From Bacteroidales bacterium (GTDB taxonomy: Bacteria; Bacteroidota; Bacteroidia; Bacteroidales; JAADGE01): a stretch of 21,222 nucleotides of DNA. The notes under the pieces are model-generated. The model did not search any database. It saw only the letters and a list, made by a program, of their open reading frames with translations, and was not told the DNA's origin. The position numbers and the translations under genes are program-made. Positions 1 through 7,706 of this stretch are shown here, piece by piece (the stretch's first letter is position 1; every line of letters begins with the position of its first letter). Where the stretch lies: positions 1-21,222 of the forward strand of contig JAOZQB010000022.1 in the NCBI GenBank assembly GCA_029932445.1. Direction: 5' to 3'.

Positions 1-1
1 C

Positions 2-9
2 TACATTTG
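2..9 (+). promoter_or_regulatory. Bacteroidota-type -7 promoter element for the UvrA-like gene
   Basis: The bases TACATTTG match the Bacteroidota sigma-70 -7 consensus TAnnTTTG exactly. The element lies 24 bases before the proposed TTG start at 34, leaving a short leader. The -33 element would fall outside the window. The position supports initiation at 34 rather than further upstream. Confidence 0.55.
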
Positions 10-33
10 CCGAATTTATAACTTATCCGTAAT

Positions 34-3000
34 TTGAACAAAGAAATAAAAATAATCGGTGCATCCGAACACAATTTAAAAAATATTGATGTTTCTGTCG
101 AACACAATACAATAACGGTTGTTACAGGCGTATCCGGTTCCGGAAAATCATCTTTAGTTTATGATATTATTTGCAACGAAGGACAAAGACGCTATCTCGA
201 ATCTTTTTCAACGCATGCCCGACAATATTTAAAACGCCTTAAACGTCCGGAAGTTACGAAAATTACCGGATTACCGCCCGCGATTTCGGTTAACCAAAAA
301 ACCGTTACACGAAATCCGCGTTCAACGGTCGGAACCATGTCCGAACTGTATGATTATCTGCGTTTGCTTTTTGCCCGATCGGGAAAACCGGAACAACCGA
401 TTGACAAGAAAATTGAACGCCGTTTATTTTCCTTTAATTCGCCTTACGGTGCTTGTCCCGTATGTAAGGGATTGGGTATTGAAGATAAAATTGATGTCAA
501 TAAAATTGTAGAAGATGATACAAAAACATTAAGAGAAGGCGCATTAGTCATCACAACTTCGAGCGGTTATACAATTTACTCGCAAGTAACAATTGATGTG
601 ATGAATCAATTATGTAATGCACATGGTTTTAATGTTGATATTCCTTGGAAAAAGCTTAATGAAGAACAAAAAAAAATAATTTTATACGGTTCGGATATTA
701 TAAAAATTCCTTTCGGGAAACATACTTTGGAATCGCGCATGAAATGGAGCGGAATAACGGCTAAACCACGTGAAGAAGGTTATTATAAAGGGATAATTCC
801 CGTAATGGAAGATATTCTGAAAAGAGACAGGAACAAAAATATTCTTCGTTTTGTGACAACTCAAAAATGTTCTTCATGCAACGGAAAAAGATTAAACAAA
901 GTAGCATTAAATGTAAAATACAAAGGACGAAATATTGCAGACTTCACAGAAATGACAATTGAAGAATTGCATCACTATTTCAATTTAATTAAGTTTAATC
1001 CGAATGAAGAAAAAGTAGCATCTCCTATTCGCAATGAAATTGTAAAACGAACAAATTTACTGATAAAACTCGGCTTAGCTTATTTAAGTTTAAACAGAGA
1101 ATCAACCACACTTTCAGGCGGTGAAGCCCAACGTATCCGACTGGTAAATCAAGTAGTTGTACAGCTTCGAGGAGTATTATTTGTTTTGGATGAACCCTCA
1201 ATCGGTTTACATCCGAGGGATAATAAAAAATTATTATCTGTTTTGCAAGAGCTTGTCAGCAACGGGAATACGGTGCTTATAGTGGAACACGATGAAGAAA
1301 CCATCCGAAATGCCGACCGAATTATTGATATCGGTCCGTATGCAGGTGTAAACGGCGGTGAATTATTATTTTCCGGTAAAACCGAAGATTTTTTTAATAA
1401 AAAAAATATTAAAAGTATTACACATGAGTTCCTTACACGAAAACAAGAAATTAAAATTCCTGAGACAAGAAGAAAAGCAAACGGAAAATTTATCAAAATT
1501 TCGGGAGCAAATCATCACAACTTAAAAAATATTAATGTTGAATTTCCGCTTGGAGTTTTAACCGTTGTTACAGGTGTATCAGGAGCAGGAAAATCAAGTT
1601 TGGTGCATGGCATTTTAGCAAATAAAATTAAGAAGGAATTACATAATACGTTAAATCTTTCCGTAGGAAAATATACGGAAATTCAAGGCATCGAACATAT
1701 TTCGAAACTGATTGAAATTGACCAATCACCCATCGGCAGAACACCGAGAAGCAATCCGGCTACCTACACCAAACTTTTTGATTACATACGAGAGTTATTT
1801 GCCGAATTACCTGAAGCGAAAGAAAAAAAATGGAAAAAAGGTCGATTTTCTTTCAATAATAAAGGGGGCAGATGTGAAACTTGCCAAGGTGCCGGAGTCA
1901 TTCAAATCGGCATGCATTTTATGGGAAATGTTGATGTTATTTGTAACAAATGCAAAGGCAAACGATTTAATCCGGAGACACTTTCCGTAAAGTATACAGG
2001 CAAAAAAATTACACAGAAAAATTATATAAAGGAAGAGCTAAAAGATTCTTTTTTTCAAAAAACAGCAGGCAGTAGGCAGTCCACAATCAGCAAACTGCAA
2101 ACTGCCGAAAATATTCTGCCGACTGAAAATATAAACTCCGACAAATTATCAGTATCTAAAAATATCTATGAAATACTGGAAATGACCGTCGATAACGCCT
2201 GCGAATTTTTCAAAGACCAAACAAAATTAATGCAATATCTATCCACATTGCAAGCACTCGGTTTAGGATACATTACTTTAGGGCAACCGGCAACAACTCT
2301 TTCAGGCGGAGAAGCACAACGTGTGAAATTGGCTTCGGAATTAAGCAAAAACACAAAAGGTCATACACTTTATATTCTTGATGAACCGACAACCGGACTG
2401 CATTTTTATGACATAAATATTCTGTTGAAATCTCTGCAAAAATTAGTTGATGCAGGAAATTCCGTCATAATTATTGAGCATCATATCGATATTATTAAAT
2501 CGGCTGATTATATTATTGATTTAGGTCCCGAAAGCGGTGCCAAAGGTGGTGAACTCGTTGCTTACGGAACACCTGAAGAGGTAATAAAAAACGAAAAATC
2601 ACTTATCGGAAAAGAACTTAAACTTATTTTTGATAAAACTCTTCATCCGCAAAAGTCTAAAAAACAATACAATACTCTATCACCCATTGAATTTAAAAGC
2701 ATTTCAACTCATAATCTGAAAAATATTAATGTTTCAATTCCGGTTAATCAATTAACTGTGGTTACGGGAGTTTCCGGAAGCGGAAAATCTTCCTTGGTTT
2801 TCGATACCATCTTTGCGGAAGGTCAGAAATTATATTCCGAAAGTCTTTCAAGTTATTTGCGAACTTTTGTAAAACAAAAAGGAGATGCTCGTTTTGAAGG
2901 AGTTAAAGGAATGACACCTGCCGTTGCAATTAATCAAAATTCAATAACTCAAAATCCGCGTTCCACACTGGGTACCGTAACAGAAATATACGATTATTAC

Positions 3001-5088
3001 AGATTGCTGTATTCAAGAGCAGGGACGGCATATTGTCCCGAATGCGGAAACAAACTCATTAACGGAAAATGTGAAATATGCAAATTTACAGGCTTTGAAA
3101 CATTAACGACTTCCTTATTCTCTTTCAATCACGAACACGGTGCTTGCCCGGTTTGTAAAGGTTTGGGTTATAAAATTGTATGCGACCCTGACAAATTAGT
3201 TTCAGACCCAAAACTTGCCCTCGAAAACGGTGCAATGAATGCACATAAAACCGGCAAATTTTACGGTGATCCTTTCGGACAATATATTGCAACTCTGAAT
3301 GAAGTCGGCAAACAACATTCTGTTGATTTTTCACTTCCGTGGAATAAATTAAGTCCCAAAGCACAACAAATAGCAATGAACGGAACAAAATCACAAATTT
3401 ATGAAGTCCTGTGGCATCATAAAAGAAAAAATAAGGAAGGTACACATAAATTTAAAACCGAATGGAAAGGATTTATTTCACTCGTAAATGAGGAATTCGA
3501 AAGAAAACATGCCGATAAACGAGGTGATGATATGTTGCCGATTATGAAGCATGAAGAATGTGAAACTTGCAAGGGAACACGATTGAACAAAGAGGCAATT
3601 TCCGTAAAGTTTGCCGAAAAAAACATTGCTCAACTATCTGCATTATCAGTTAAAAACAGTATATCTTTTTTTAATTCGCTTGAAGAAAAAATCAGTAATT
3701 CAAATTTATTTCAAATCATTGAAGACATCCGTAAGGAACTTTTAAATCGCCTTAATGTATTAAATAATATCGGACTTTCCTATCTCACAATTGACCGAAG
3801 AAGCAATACGCTTTCAGGCGGTGAAGCACGGCGAATGCGATTGGCGGGACAAATTGTTTCCGGCTTAACGGGAATAAGCTATGTGCTGGATGAACCGAGT
3901 ATAGGACTTCACCGGAAAGATACCAAAAAACTGATTCAACTTTTGTACAAACTTCGCGATGAAGGGAACACGGTAATTGTTACCGAACACGATGCCGAAA
4001 TTATTAATTCTGCCGATTATATTATTGACCTCGGTCCGGGAGCCGGGAAAAACGGAGGTAAAATTATTGCCGAAGGAAACCTTCAAAGCATTATTTCAAA
4101 TAAAAATTCCCTTACCGGAAAGTTTTTGAAAAAACCGTTGAATGTAATCCGAAAAAAAAGGACATTGCAAAAAGGCATTTCAATTAAACAGGCATATGCC
4201 AATAATTTGAAAAATATTGATGTTAATTTCCCTTCCGAAGGAATTATTGCTCTCACAGGTGTATCGGGAAGCGGAAAATCCAGTCTTTTGTTTGATGTTT
4301 TATACAAATCAGCACAAACAAAACGACCGATTAATTGCAAAAATATTACGGGTTTTGAACTATTCGATAAAATTATTCATGTAAATCAAAGCCTTCCCGG
4401 AAAAAGCACTACAAGTAATTTGGCAACTTACCTCGGCTTTTTTGATACTGTCAGGGATTTGTTTGCAAATTTGCCGCAAACTAAAGAACAGGGTATAAAA
4501 AAGTCCTATTTTTCATTCAATACAAAAGGAGGCAGGTGCGAAACATGCAAAGGAACAGGTAAAATTAAAATTTCTATGGATTTTTTAGCTGATGTTTACA
4601 CCCTTTGTGAAGACTGCAAAGGAAAAAGATTTCAAGATAATATACTGAATATCAAATATAAAGAGAAGTCAATATATGATATTCTGCAATTTACGGTTAC
4701 CGAAGCCACACATTTTTTTTCAGATAACAAAAAGCTCCTTCCTTATTTCAAAATACTGTCTGAAATCGGTTTGGATTATCTTACATTAGGGCAATCTTTA
4801 AACACATTTTCCGGAGGTGAATTACAACGCCTGAAATTAGCTTCCTCATTAATTGAAAAGAAAAAAGGCAATAATTTATACCTTCTCGACGAACCTTCAA
4901 CCGGCTTACATTTTAAAGATATCGAAACCCTCCTGAAACTGATGAACAACATGACGGAAACCGGTCACACAATCATTATTATTGAACACAATCAAGACAT
5001 CATTCGCCACGCCGATTATGTTATTGAATTGGGACCGGAAGGAGGTGATTTAGGAGGAAATATTGTAAAAACTTTTATAAATAACTGA
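34..5088 (+). CDS. uvrA: Tandem UvrA fusion (class III/UvrA2-like excinuclease ABC subunit A), four ABC ATPase domains
   Basis: UvrA is the damage-sensing ABC ATPase of nucleotide excision repair, normally about 940 residues; this protein has 1684. It holds two UvrA units joined near residue 880. Walker A motifs GVSG(S/A)GKSS lie at 32-40, 514-522, 912-920 and 1409-1417. ABC signatures start at 360, 756, 1260 and 1592 (the last is FSGGELQ instead of LSGGEAQ). Walker B LDEP motifs centre on D386, D783, D1286 and D1619. Zinc-type cysteine pairs include C614/C617/C637/C640 and C1502/C1505/C1525/C1528. Both units pass almost directly from the (A/S)R(S/A)G segment to FSFN, so the UvrB-binding domain is absent. 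Unit 1 has a 50-residue insertion at about 660-709. An in-frame stop at 19-21 makes the TTG at 34 the only good start. It may act in damage tolerance or drug protection rather than UvrB loading; that is inference. Confidence 0.93.
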   Translation: MNKEIKIIGASEHNLKNIDVSVEHNTITVVTGVSGSGKSSLVYDIICNEGQRRYLESFSTHARQYLKRLKRPEVTKITGLPPAISVNQKTVTRNPRSTVGTMSELYDYLRLLFARSGKPEQPIDKKIERRLFSFNSPYGACPVCKGLGIEDKIDVNKIVEDDTKTLREGALVITTSSGYTIYSQVTIDVMNQLCNAHGFNVDIPWKKLNEEQKKIILYGSDIIKIPFGKHTLESRMKWSGITAKPREEGYYKGIIPVMEDILKRDRNKNILRFVTTQKCSSCNGKRLNKVALNVKYKGRNIADFTEMTIEELHHYFNLIKFNPNEEKVASPIRNEIVKRTNLLIKLGLAYLSLNRESTTLSGGEAQRIRLVNQVVVQLRGVLFVLDEPSIGLHPRDNKKLLSVLQELVSNGNTVLIVEHDEETIRNADRIIDIGPYAGVNGGELLFSGKTEDFFNKKNIKSITHEFLTRKQEIKIPETRRKANGKFIKISGANHHNLKNINVEFPLGVLTVVTGVSGAGKSSLVHGILANKIKKELHNTLNLSVGKYTEIQGIEHISKLIEIDQSPIGRTPRSNPATYTKLFDYIRELFAELPEAKEKKWKKGRFSFNNKGGRCETCQGAGVIQIGMHFMGNVDVICNKCKGKRFNPETLSVKYTGKKITQKNYIKEELKDSFFQKTAGSRQSTISKLQTAENILPTENINSDKLSVSKNIYEILEMTVDNACEFFKDQTKLMQYLSTLQALGLGYITLGQPATTLSGGEAQRVKLASELSKNTKGHTLYILDEPTTGLHFYDINILLKSLQKLVDAGNSVIIIEHHIDIIKSADYIIDLGPESGAKGGELVAYGTPEEVIKNEKSLIGKELKLIFDKTLHPQKSKKQYNTLSPIEFKSISTHNLKNINVSIPVNQLTVVTGVSGSGKSSLVFDTIFAEGQKLYSESLSSYLRTFVKQKGDARFEGVKGMTPAVAINQNSITQNPRSTLGTVTEIYDYYRLLYSRAGTAYCPECGNKLINGKCEICKFTGFETLTTSLFSFNHEHGACPVCKGLGYKIVCDPDKLVSDPKLALENGAMNAHKTGKFYGDPFGQYIATLNEVGKQHSVDFSLPWNKLSPKAQQIAMNGTKSQIYEVLWHHKRKNKEGTHKFKTEWKGFISLVNEEFERKHADKRGDDMLPIMKHEECETCKGTRLNKEAISVKFAEKNIAQLSALSVKNSISFFNSLEEKISNSNLFQIIEDIRKELLNRLNVLNNIGLSYLTIDRRSNTLSGGEARRMRLAGQIVSGLTGISYVLDEPSIGLHRKDTKKLIQLLYKLRDEGNTVIVTEHDAEIINSADYIIDLGPGAGKNGGKIIAEGNLQSIISNKNSLTGKFLKKPLNVIRKKRTLQKGISIKQAYANNLKNIDVNFPSEGIIALTGVSGSGKSSLLFDVLYKSAQTKRPINCKNITGFELFDKIIHVNQSLPGKSTTSNLATYLGFFDTVRDLFANLPQTKEQGIKKSYFSFNTKGGRCETCKGTGKIKISMDFLADVYTLCEDCKGKRFQDNILNIKYKEKSIYDILQFTVTEATHFFSDNKKLLPYFKILSEIGLDYLTLGQSLNTFSGGELQRLKLASSLIEKKKGNNLYLLDEPSTGLHFKDIETLLKLMNNMTETGHTIIIIEHNQDIIRHADYVIELGPEGGDLGGNIVKTFINN
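2068..2106. repeat. Palindromic GCAGT-heptad repeat inserted in frame within the UvrA fusion gene
   Basis: The left arm (2068-2080, GGCAGTAGGCAGT) and right arm (2094-2106, ACTGCAAACTGCC) pair at 11 of 13 positions around a 13-base loop. The unit GCAGTnn recurs every seven bases. The element encodes residues 679-691 inside the extra segment (about 660-709) that lies between the KYTGKKI-like strand and NIYEILEMTV. The second UvrA unit runs through this point without any insertion (KYKEKSIYDILQFTV), so the extra segment is directly visible by internal comparison. Confidence 0.7.
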
Positions 5089-5209
5089 ATTCAATTATTT
5101 TAATATTTCAATCCGTAACAAGTAATATTCAGTAGATTTCCGAGCAGAATTTTATTACTCCGGTCAGAATATGAACAACTGATTGTCGGATGAAAAATTC
5201 TTTAATAAA

Positions 5210-6028
5210 TTAAATTGTCTGTTTTATTTTAATTTCTGATTCGCTGATTAAATGTCTTTTTCTGACTAATGAACTTAAAAACCGAAAAATCACTTTTGAA
5301 GAATTTAACCAATTAAATGATTTTCCGTGAACCGTATTAGATATCATTTTTGAAACGAGCCAAGGTGTAACCGTTTCAACTTTATCAGCTAATATATTCG
5401 TAATATTTAAGAATCGTTTTGCTTCTGCCTCATTTTCGTATGAAGGTTTCAAATACAAATCCGTCAGGACCATACCCGGACTGACAGTTCCGATAATTAC
5501 CGATGAATTTTTCGTTTCTTTAATAAAACTTTGTGTAAAATACCTTACAGCCGATTTTGTTGTTCCGTATATACTGAGTTTTTGCATCTTCCTGCCGTCA
5601 CTCCCGAATCCTTCCATATTGTAAATCGCTCCGAAACCTTGTTCTTTCATCTCATTAAATACAATTCGACTTGCATTTATCACGCCTTTAATATTTATGT
5701 CAATTAACTGATTGACAGATTCTTCATTGAAATCTTTTATATAAATAAAATCTTGACCGACTCCCGCATTATTTATCCAAATATCTACTTTTCCGAATCG
5801 TTCAAATGCAAAATTCCACAAATTTTCAATATCTGAAGAACTACGAACATCACAATTTTCCTTACTTACTTTCTCAGCAGAAAATTCTTTCAACAATTTA
5901 TCGGCTGCATGATTTAATTTCTCGGTATTTCGTCCGGAAATTGTAACAGAGAATCCTTTCTTCAAAAATTCTTTAGCAAGCCCCAAACCAATACCCGAAG
6001 AACTTCCCGTAATAACTGCATGTTTCAT
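5210..6028 (-). CDS. Short-chain dehydrogenase/reductase, NYC1/NOL (chlorophyll b reductase)-like branch
   Basis: This is a 272-residue classical SDR using NAD(P). The Rossmann motif TGSSSGIG is at 7-14, NNAG at 86-89, and the catalytic Y154 and K158 lie in YGTTK. The catalytic serine region reads NMEGFGSDG (S143, 11 residues before Y154) instead of the usual ISS motif 13 residues before. This, SPGMVLTDL at 183-191 and the C-terminal layout recall plant NYC1/NOL chlorophyll b reductases (NMDGAGSGG, SPGMVLTEL, from memory). Nothing nearby suggests photosynthesis, so the substrate is unknown. It lies downstream of the reductive-dehalogenase-like gene on the same strand, separated by a terminator-like inverted repeat, so it may be transcribed separately. 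It converges with the UvrA-like gene across 121 bases with no obvious feature. Confidence 0.88.
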   Translation of the reverse strand: MKHAVITGSSSGIGLGLAKEFLKKGFSVTISGRNTEKLNHAADKLLKEFSAEKVSKENCDVRSSSDIENLWNFAFERFGKVDIWINNAGVGQDFIYIKDFNEESVNQLIDINIKGVINASRIVFNEMKEQGFGAIYNMEGFGSDGRKMQKLSIYGTTKSAVRYFTQSFIKETKNSSVIIGTVSPGMVLTDLYLKPSYENEAEAKRFLNITNILADKVETVTPWLVSKMISNTVHGKSFNWLNSSKVIFRFLSSLVRKRHLISESEIKIKQTI

Positions 6029-6063
6029 ATTATATTTTTTTTAAATTATAAATAAGTTTAGTA

Positions 6064-6150
6064 TAAAAACCGGTCAGACGGATAATTCTATTAAAATCAC
6101 AAAAATTAACCAACTTATATTCATTTCATTAAAAAATCCGTCAGACCGAT
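6064..6150 (-). terminator. Long-loop inverted repeat with T-tract, putative terminator of the dehalogenase-like gene
   Basis: Arms at 6136-6150 and 6069-6083 (ATCCGTCAGACCGAT and ACCGGTCAGACGGAT on the plus strand) are inverted copies with 13 of 15 exact pairs, one more possible as a G-U wobble. The loop is 52 bases. Read on the minus strand, the second arm is followed by five T residues (6068-6064), and the structure begins 34 bases after the stop of the dehalogenase-like gene. The long loop is unusual for an intrinsic terminator, so a repeat element or the SDR control region is also possible. Confidence 0.5.
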
Positions 6151-6183
6151 TTTAACCCATATTTACTTTTTAGATCGAACTCA

Positions 6184-7572
6184 TTAATCATTTAAATCAA
6201 TTTGCATAAATTTCGGAAATGATTTAGCTTTCGGTTTTTTTCCGTATAAAAAATCATCCCCTGCCAAAGCAAATTTTCGAAATATAAAAGAGTTTTTAAT
6301 TCCTTGGCGAACCAAATTATGCATCAGATTATCCGGATGCGAATACGGGCAAACTTGCAGACATTTACTGCAATCCGTGCCTGATTTTGTCCAATACGTA
6401 AAACATGCTTCCTGATTAATTTGCCAACGCATAACACCGCCGATTTCTTCTCTGTCGGAAAAAGATATGCCTTGCGAAGGGCAAGTAAAAGCACATTTCT
6501 TACATTGAATACAAAAATCAATCACGGAACTTTCATCAAACGGTTCATCGGGAATTAATTCTAAATCAGTTGTTACAACGGCAATTCGAACACGCGGGCC
6601 CAAATTCGGTGTCATCAGCAAACCCATACGTCCGAGTTCTCCCAATCCGGCATCTTTCGCCACAAGCGGACAAACAACTTCGTAATTTCCGTCAACATGT
6701 GCCCGTGCAGAATAGCCTAAATTTCGAATAAATGCAGCTAATTGAACAGCTGTTTTTCCGGCTTCCAGATATTGACGAGATGATTCGGTAACGGTAGGTG
6801 CAGCAGGTGCAGTATCAGTCATTTTTTTATTCATTTCTACAACGATTGCAACAGCAAATTTATGCTCATTTGTTACCGGTTTTCCGTAAGCGTCCCCTCT
6901 TCCGCGAACACTGTATAAATGATGCTTTTTCAATTCGGTAACACCGCATGCTTCGGCACCTGAAAAAATCATGTATTTTTTTATAAATTTAGTAATTTCT
7001 TCGGCAGAAATCAATATTTTTTCTTTTGCAACTCCACCGTCAACCGAACTTCTGAGATTTTCAATCGTATAAAAAGACGCATCAGCAAGCGCAAACAAAA
7101 TCGGATTATATTGAGAACTTCCTTTTTGAAGCAAACCGGGATTTTTTCTGAATTTATTGTCTTTTTCAAGATTTCCGGGATGTTCATTATAGTATTCCTC
7201 AAATCGTTCAGTTCCCATAATTAATTCTGCACGTGAGAACATAATGTTTCTTTCGTCGATTTGATTATCGGAAATTTCAATTTGATGTTGTTTCCCGTTT
7301 AAGGGAATTATCAAAATTAAAAAAGTTAGTAAGCTTATACCGCTTACTGATTGAAAATACAATTCAGGTAAATCCGAAAAATAAGGAAAAATATAAAGAG
7401 ATGAAGTCAGAAAAGATAAAAGGAATAAACGAAAAGCAGCTCTTTTTTCATTTTCATACAATGAAATAATAACGGAATACATCAAAAATAAAAATAAAAT
7501 ACTGCCTGTTATTAAACTTATAGTTTCAAACATAATACTTAATACCAATGATAAATTTTCTAAAAATAACAA
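6184..7572 (-). CDS. Membrane-anchored reductive-dehalogenase-like (RdhA-type) corrinoid/iron-sulfur protein
   Basis: The protein has 462 residues. Three hydrophobic segments (about 12-38, 45-65 and 72-92) precede DERNIMFSR (106-114), a motif typical of reductive dehalogenases. A central region with LGYSARAHVD (285-294) and AGLGELGRMGLL (308-319) matches the RdhA/QueG corrinoid-enzyme core. Two ferredoxin-like clusters follow: C354, C357, C360, C364-P and C390, C401, C404, C408-P. Classical respiratory RdhA enzymes carry a Tat signal and pair with a small RdhB anchor. Here no twin-arginine signal and no rdhB are seen, so the enzyme probably anchors itself. QueG-type epoxyqueuosine reductases lack such an N-terminal membrane part. 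Halogenated substrates are a family-based guess; the electron donor is unknown. The start at 7572 is the outermost ATG; M14 is an alternative. Confidence 0.82.
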   Translation of the reverse strand: MLFLENLSLVLSIMFETISLITGSILFLFLMYSVIISLYENEKRAAFRLFLLSFLTSSLYIFPYFSDLPELYFQSVSGISLLTFLILIIPLNGKQHQIEISDNQIDERNIMFSRAELIMGTERFEEYYNEHPGNLEKDNKFRKNPGLLQKGSSQYNPILFALADASFYTIENLRSSVDGGVAKEKILISAEEITKFIKKYMIFSGAEACGVTELKKHHLYSVRGRGDAYGKPVTNEHKFAVAIVVEMNKKMTDTAPAAPTVTESSRQYLEAGKTAVQLAAFIRNLGYSARAHVDGNYEVVCPLVAKDAGLGELGRMGLLMTPNLGPRVRIAVVTTDLELIPDEPFDESSVIDFCIQCKKCAFTCPSQGISFSDREEIGGVMRWQINQEACFTYWTKSGTDCSKCLQVCPYSHPDNLMHNLVRQGIKNSFIFRKFALAGDDFLYGKKPKAKSFPKFMQIDLND

Positions 7573-7590
7573 ATCCTTTTCTTTAAAAAA

Positions 7591-7632
7591 ATTTTACAAT
7601 TGTATAAAACAATAAAAAACATTTTACAACTG
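7591..7632. repeat. Pair of 12-base direct repeats in the divergent promoter region
   Basis: ATTTTACAATTG (7591-7602) and ATTTTACAACTG (7621-7632) differ at one base and start exactly 30 bases apart, near three helical turns. They lie between the divergent dehalogenase-like and mutS2 genes. The first overlaps a perfect 10-base palindrome, TACAATTGTA (7595-7604). A regulator binding site is possible but unproven. Confidence 0.4.
7597..7629 (-). promoter_or_regulatory. Weak candidate promoter for the dehalogenase-like gene
   Basis: On the minus strand, TACAATTG (7604-7597) matches TAnnTTTG at all but one fixed position. TTG (7629-7627) lies 22 bases upstream as a -33 candidate. The -7 box overlaps the palindrome at 7595-7604. 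One mismatch in an AT-rich region makes this tentative. Confidence 0.3.
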
Positions 7633-7651
7633 ACATTCTGCATGAGTATAG

Positions 7652-7680
7652 TTTCTTTAAATAAACTTTTTGTAATTTTG
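7652..7680 (+). promoter_or_regulatory. Candidate promoter of the mutS2 operon
   Basis: TAATTTTG at 7673-7680 is an exact match to the Bacteroidota -7 consensus TAnnTTTG. A weak -33 element (TTTC, 7652-7655) precedes it by 17 bases. The mutS2 start is 27 bases further on, consistent with a short leader. Confidence 0.55.
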
Positions 7681-7706
7681 GAGCCGTAAAAAACAGGCAT
7701 AAATTA

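Noticed and set aside
1712..1990. 92-codon ORF inside the UvrA-like gene on the same strand
   Set aside because: It is out of frame with a strongly conserved ABC ATPase sequence and shows no family resemblance; it is a shadow frame.
34..5088. Possibility of an assembly error fusing two uvrA genes
   Set aside because: The two halves differ clearly in sequence and zinc motifs, the frame is continuous, and tandem UvrA proteins are known from memory; kept only as a check.
5121..5159. AT-rich inverted repeat (AGTAATATTC with GAATTTTATTACT) between the convergent UvrA-like and SDR genes
   Set aside because: The arms need a three-base bulge, contain almost no GC and have no trailing T-tract, so a bidirectional terminator cannot be supported.
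6184..7572. Assignment as epoxyqueuosine reductase QueG
   Set aside because: The DERNIMFSR motif, the three N-terminal membrane segments and the overall size fit the RdhA type better, although the cores are related.
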